Below the pieces are notes generated by a model. The model searched no databases, was not told the origin of the DNA, and saw only the letters and a list, made by a program, of their open reading frames with translations. Source: Phyllobacterium sp. 628 (GTDB taxonomy: Bacteria > Pseudomonadota > Alphaproteobacteria > Rhizobiales > Rhizobiaceae). From it: a stretch of 64,000 bases of DNA. Within the stretch, counting starts at the first letter, position 1; every line of letters begins with the position of its first letter. Below are positions 61,130 to 64,000 of the stretch, piece by piece. The stretch is from NCBI RefSeq assembly GCF_014189505.1, contig NZ_CP050303.1:496001-560000 (forward strand), given 5' to 3'. A program made the translations under genes and the position numbers.

Positions 61130-61795
61130 TTGCGCATTCTTGTCGTTGAGGACATGCCCGACATTGCCAAGGCGATTGCCCAACGCTTTGAGAAAATCGG
61201 CCATGCGGTGGATTGCGAAACCAATGGCCGGACCGCTGGCGAAGTGCTGCTGGTGCAGGAGTACGATCTCATCATTCTCGATATGATGCTGCCCGGCGCT
61301 GATGGCTTCGAGATTCTCAAAGCATTGCGTGGCCGCAAGAACAAGACGCCGGTTCTGGTCCTCACGGCGCGCTCGGCCGTCGACGACCGTGTGGACGTTC
61401 TTGATCTGGGAGCAGATGACTATTTGACCAAGCCGTTCGATTTCCGCGAGCTTGAGGCACGCGCCCGGGCACTGCTGCGCCGGAGCGCCGGCATGTCTGA
61501 CAATGCACTGCACTTTGGCGAGCTTGTCATTGATCAGGCCGGACGCACAGCTAGTGTTTCTGGCATGCCGCTCGATCTGACGCGCCGCGAATTGATCGTG
61601 CTTGAAATTCTTGCTGCACGGCCGAAACGCTTCATTTCCAAGGAAGAGCTGGTGGAACAGCTTTTCAATTTCGATCAGGAGCCCAGCGCCAACGCCATCG
61701 AACAATATGTGACGCGGCTGCGGCGAAAACTGGCGGATACAACCATCGAAATCCGCACGACACGAGGGCTGGGTTATCAACTTGCCATCAAATGA
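61130..61795 (+). CDS. OmpR-family response regulator (TctD-like)
   Basis: A 221-residue regulator. Receiver: MRILVVEDMPDIAKAIAQRF, phosphoacceptor Asp in DLIILDMMLPGADG (about residue 51), LVLTARSA and ADDYLTKPFDF. DNA-binding winged helix: LTRRELIVLEILAARPKRFI and SANAIEQYVTRLRRKL, ending [10 protein letters not shown]. The start is TTG at 61130, preceded by GGGGG, and no ATG in frame lies nearby. Its sequence and the associated kinase recall TctD/TctE, which control tricarboxylate transport, but the divergent transporter here is of another type. Confidence 0.93.
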   Translation: MRILVVEDMPDIAKAIAQRFEKIGHAVDCETNGRTAGEVLLVQEYDLIILDMMLPGADGFEILKALRGRKNKTPVLVLTARSAVDDRVDVLDLGADDYLTKPFDFRELEARARALLRRSAGMSDNALHFGELVIDQAGRTASVSGMPLDLTRRELIVLEILAARPKRFISKEELVEQLFNFDQEPSANAIEQYVTRLRRKLADTTIEIRTTRGLGYQLAIK

Positions 61796-63161
61796 TATCC
61801 GCTATTCGCTGCACACCCGGATCATCCTGTTCATCGGGCTCATTCTCGGCATTGGCGCAATCGTTCTTGCCCTTGCTGCCTGGCAATATGCAGGTATCGC
61901 CGCCCGCGATGCCTATGACAAGCTGCTGATCGGCGGCACGATTCAGGTTGCGGAAAACGTGTATGTTCAGGGCGGTGTGGTAACCTTGGATCCACCCGCC
62001 GCCGCCTTTTCAACGCTGTCAGCCTATGATCTTGTCTTCTATCGGGTCACCGATCCTCGCGGCGTGGTGGTGGCGGGCTACGGCGATCTCGCTCCTAAAA
62101 TCCCGGCCGGAAAAATCCGCCGGGGTGTTATCCTTTCAGATGACATCTATCAGGGACAGCCCGTTCGCGTCGCCGCAATCGGAAAGCAGATCGACACCCC
62201 AGACGGGACAGGCTGGGTCGAGATCGTACTGGCCCAGACATTGCGGGCCCGGCAGGCGCTGGCATGGGACTTGACCAGCAAGGCCCTCGGAATGATCGCG
62301 ATCATGAGCCTGCTCGCCCTGCTCGCCGGTGCCATATCCGTTCGCATTGCGCTGAAACCGCTCACGCGTATCGAACGGGAGATCGAGGCGCGCAAACCCG
62401 ATGACCTGCGGCCTATCCGCATGACACCGCCCAATGAAATTCGAGCTCTGGTCAGTGTTCTTGATGATTTCATGCGCCGTCTGGCGGACCGTATCGCGCT
62501 CATGCAGCGCTTTATCGCCGATGCCGCACACCAGATGCGCACGCCACTGGCAGAACTCAATGCACAGGTGGAAATCCTGTCGAACGACGCCGATCCCAAA
62601 TTTCAAGGCCAGATTCAAAATCTCGGCACCAAGATTACCGAACTCGGCGATCTGACGAGCCAGCTTCTCGACCACGCCATGGTCATTCACCGGGCTGGAG
62701 CAGTCAGTTTCTCTCCATTGGACCTCAACGCACTGGCAAAGACCACCCTCGCCCAGACGGTACCCCTGTCATTAGAACGCGAAGTGTCCATCGCCTTCAT
62801 ACCCGATGCGGATGACGTGCTTGTACAAGGCGACGCGATCAGCATTCGCGAGGCTTTGACCAATCTCATCAACAACGCGTTGAAACATGGGGCACATTCC
62901 CGGCTCTCGGTCAGTGTAGGACAGGATGAGATCAATGCGTGGATCAGCGTCTGCGACGATGGCCCCGGCATTCCACTTGCCGAGCAGACCCGATTGATAG
63001 CGCCTTTTGAAATCGGGGCGGATCGTACAACTGGTACTGGCCTGGGCCTGTCCATCGCTGCGGAAGTCGCGAAAGCACATGGCGGCGCGTTACTCTTTAT
63101 AAACGAACCGGAAGAATTCTGCGTGCGCCTAACCTTATCGCGTACAGTTCCGGCGCTCTAA
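61782..63161 (+). CDS. Two-component sensor histidine kinase (TctE-like)
   Basis: A 459-residue inner-membrane kinase. TM1 is about residues 12-33, the periplasmic part about 34-160, and TM2 about 165-187. A HAMP-like linker follows ([20 protein letters not shown]). The H-box is [17 protein letters not shown] (His near 252), the N-box [12 protein letters not shown]1 CDDGPGIP and G2 [18 protein letters not shown]. Its TTG start overlaps the response regulator gene by 14 bp. The signal is unknown. Confidence 0.92.
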   Translation: MPSNDIRYSLHTRIILFIGLILGIGAIVLALAAWQYAGIAARDAYDKLLIGGTIQVAENVYVQGGVVTLDPPAAAFSTLSAYDLVFYRVTDPRGVVVAGYGDLAPKIPAGKIRRGVILSDDIYQGQPVRVAAIGKQIDTPDGTGWVEIVLAQTLRARQALAWDLTSKALGMIAIMSLLALLAGAISVRIALKPLTRIEREIEARKPDDLRPIRMTPPNEIRALVSVLDDFMRRLADRIALMQRFIADAAHQMRTPLAELNAQVEILSNDADPKFQGQIQNLGTKITELGDLTSQLLDHAMVIHRAGAVSFSPLDLNALAKTTLAQTVPLSLEREVSIAFIPDADDVLVQGDAISIREALTNLINNALKHGAHSRLSVSVGQDEINAWISVCDDGPGIPLAEQTRLIAPFEIGADRTTGTGLGLSIAAEVAKAHGGALLFINEPEEFCVRLTLSRTVPAL

Positions 63162-64000
63162 ACTCCCCAAACCAGCGCGCCACCGGTGAGTCCGGCACCG
63201 GCTGCGGTCAGCAGAAGCCTTTCTTCTGCCGTAAACGGGTCTGCAACATTGGCAATCGACAGAGAAAGCGGAATGGTGGCAGCGGAGGAGTTGCCATAGT
63301 CGGCAATCGTGCGGACAACTCTGCAGGGATCAATATTCAAGTTATCGCTGACGGCATCAAAAATGCGGGTATTGGCCTGATGCGGAATAAACCTGCTGAT
63401 AGCCGAGGATGGAAGATCCGCGTTTTCCAAGGCCCGTTTGGCGCAACCGGTCATCATTTCGACGGCCTGTATGAACATTTCCCTGCCGTCCCGCATCGTC
63501 ATGAGCGATTGTTCAACGGCCATACCGGCAAAGAATGGCTGTTTTGATCCGCCAGCAGGGATGGAAATCAGGTCGTAAAGACTTCCATCTGAAGCCAAGT
63601 CCAAGCCGAGCAGCCCTTGATCTGCATTGCCGGATGGCACAACCACAACAGCACCAGCGGCATCAGCAAAAAGAACAGCACTCGCGCGTTCTGCCGGATT
63701 GATACGCCTGCTCAAAATATTGGCGGCAACCACAAGAACGGGCCGCTGTTGCGTTCGAACGAAGCCATCGGCAAGAGCCAGTGCATAGAGGAACCCCGAG
63801 CAAGCCCCGGCAAGGTCGATCGCCCCGGAATTTTTCAGGCCGAGCTGGTGCGCCAGCAAGGGCGCAGATGGGGGCAATAGATGGTCAGGCGTGGATGTCG
63901 CAAGCAGTGTCAGCGCGACGTCGCCATTTGGTATATTTGCATTGTCCAGTGCAGCGCGCGCGGCTTTGCTTGCGATATCTGTGAGGAATTCACCTTCCTC
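63158..64000 (-). CDS. 3-oxoacyl-ACP synthase III (FabH-like), N-terminus beyond the window
   Basis: The frame is open to the right edge, so the N-terminal part is missing. The visible 280 residues show the thiolase-fold catalytic triad: [20 protein letters not shown] (Cys), [15 protein letters not shown] (His), and [16 protein letters not shown] (Asn). The order Cys-His-Asn marks KAS III, which condenses acetyl-CoA (or another acyl-CoA) with malonyl-ACP to start fatty-acid synthesis. It ends [16 protein letters not shown], overlapping the kinase stop by 4 bp in convergent orientation. Whether it is housekeeping FabH or a paralogue cannot be told. Confidence 0.9.
   Translation of the reverse strand, partial: EEGEFLTDIASKAARAALDNANIPNGDVALTLLATSTPDHLLPPSAPLLAHQLGLKNSGAIDLAGACSGFLYALALADGFVRTQQRPVLVVAANILSRRINPAERASAVLFADAAGAVVVVPSGNADQGLLGLDLASDGSLYDLISIPAGGSKQPFFAGMAVEQSLMTMRDGREMFIQAVEMMTGCAKRALENADLPSSAISRFIPHQANTRIFDAVSDNLNIDPCRVVRTIADYGNSSAATIPLSLSIANVADPFTAEERLLLTAAGAGLTGGALVWGV

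Noticed and set aside
60238-61365. A longer start for the TauB-like ATPase, adding about 117 residues
   Set aside because: The extension is antisense to the response regulator gene and has no family similarity. The ATG at 61014 has a strong GGAGG site.
1-64000. CRISPR arrays, tRNA or rRNA genes, prophage or complete IS
   Set aside because: I saw no regularly spaced short direct repeats, no cloverleaf-like segment that I could support, no rRNA-like sequence, and no integrase or transposase. A dedicated tRNA/ncRNA scan could still find short RNAs that I missed by eye.

Overview
The window looks like the chromosome or a large replicon of an alphaproteobacterium of the order Hyphomicrobiales (Rhizobiales; Brucellaceae/Phyllobacteriaceae/Rhizobiaceae type). 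Grounds are moderate-to-high GC, the many ABC uptake operons, a rhizobial-type PmtA-like phospholipid methyltransferase, and DUF992, DUF922, DUF1402, DUF2076, DUF2147 and DUF2161 proteins, several of which I associate mainly with this group. I could not run a search, so the assignment is from pattern recognition. I see no rRNA, tRNA, CRISPR array, prophage or full insertion sequence. One MITE-like element is present.

Layout. 15-578: an O6-alkylguanine-DNA alkyltransferase. 655-12071 (minus): one long sugar/polyol operon running from a ribose-type ABC importer (binding protein, double ATPase, permease) through a SorC/EryD-type regulator, an aldo/keto reductase, a GlpD-like FAD dehydrogenase, a class I aldolase and an FGGY kinase to a GMC oxidoreductase. 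The kinase reading frame is broken by one base in a homopolymer. 12262-15896: LpxO-like hydroxylase, DUF992 and DUF922 secreted proteins, and the msrB-msrA repair pair, with a 268-bp inverted-repeat element just upstream of msrB. 16338-22297: a spermidine/putrescine-type ABC importer with a hydantoin/Asp-Glu racemase, and a divergent GntR regulator. 22337-25996: a four-gene overlapping cassette (GT2 glycosyltransferase, methyltransferase, GtrA flippase, multi-spanning GT-C-like protein) that resembles gtrABC surface-glycan modification. 26208-28928: RidA, then an ECF sigma factor, anti-sigma factor and Bax-inhibitor-1 gene set.

29166-37993 holds a two-component system with a small membrane protein, a PmtA-like methyltransferase, a membrane dipeptidase, an orphan spore-coat-U protein, DUF1402 (with lysozyme-like motifs), UppP, DUF2076 and DUF2147. 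38014-45706 has a nucleoside 2-deoxyribosyltransferase, an NTF2-like protein, a DevBCA-like tripartite efflux operon with its own outer-membrane lipoprotein, and a DHA2 drug exporter. 45766-51899 has a class III cyclase with duplicated membrane hairpins and a peptide-use cluster of two peptidase T paralogues around a dipeptide-type binding protein, plus a DUF2161 nuclease-fold gene. 51909-58007 (minus) is a CUT1 polyol importer with a xylitol-dehydrogenase-like enzyme and an AraC regulator. 58292-61014 is a taurine/nitrate-type importer, divergent from a TctDE-like two-component system (61130-63161). The window ends inside a FabH-like ketoacyl synthase.

Cross-cutting observation: in all three operons where a binding-protein gene lies upstream of further transporter genes, a strong or moderate hairpin of unrelated sequence sits directly after the binding-protein stop codon. 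Differential mRNA stability or attenuation is the likely reason. The most testable candidates for something new are the broken-kinase polyol pathway, the sigma/anti-sigma/BI-1 operon with an apparently leaderless ECF promoter, the DUF1402 protein as a possible peptidoglycan lyase, and the MITE.
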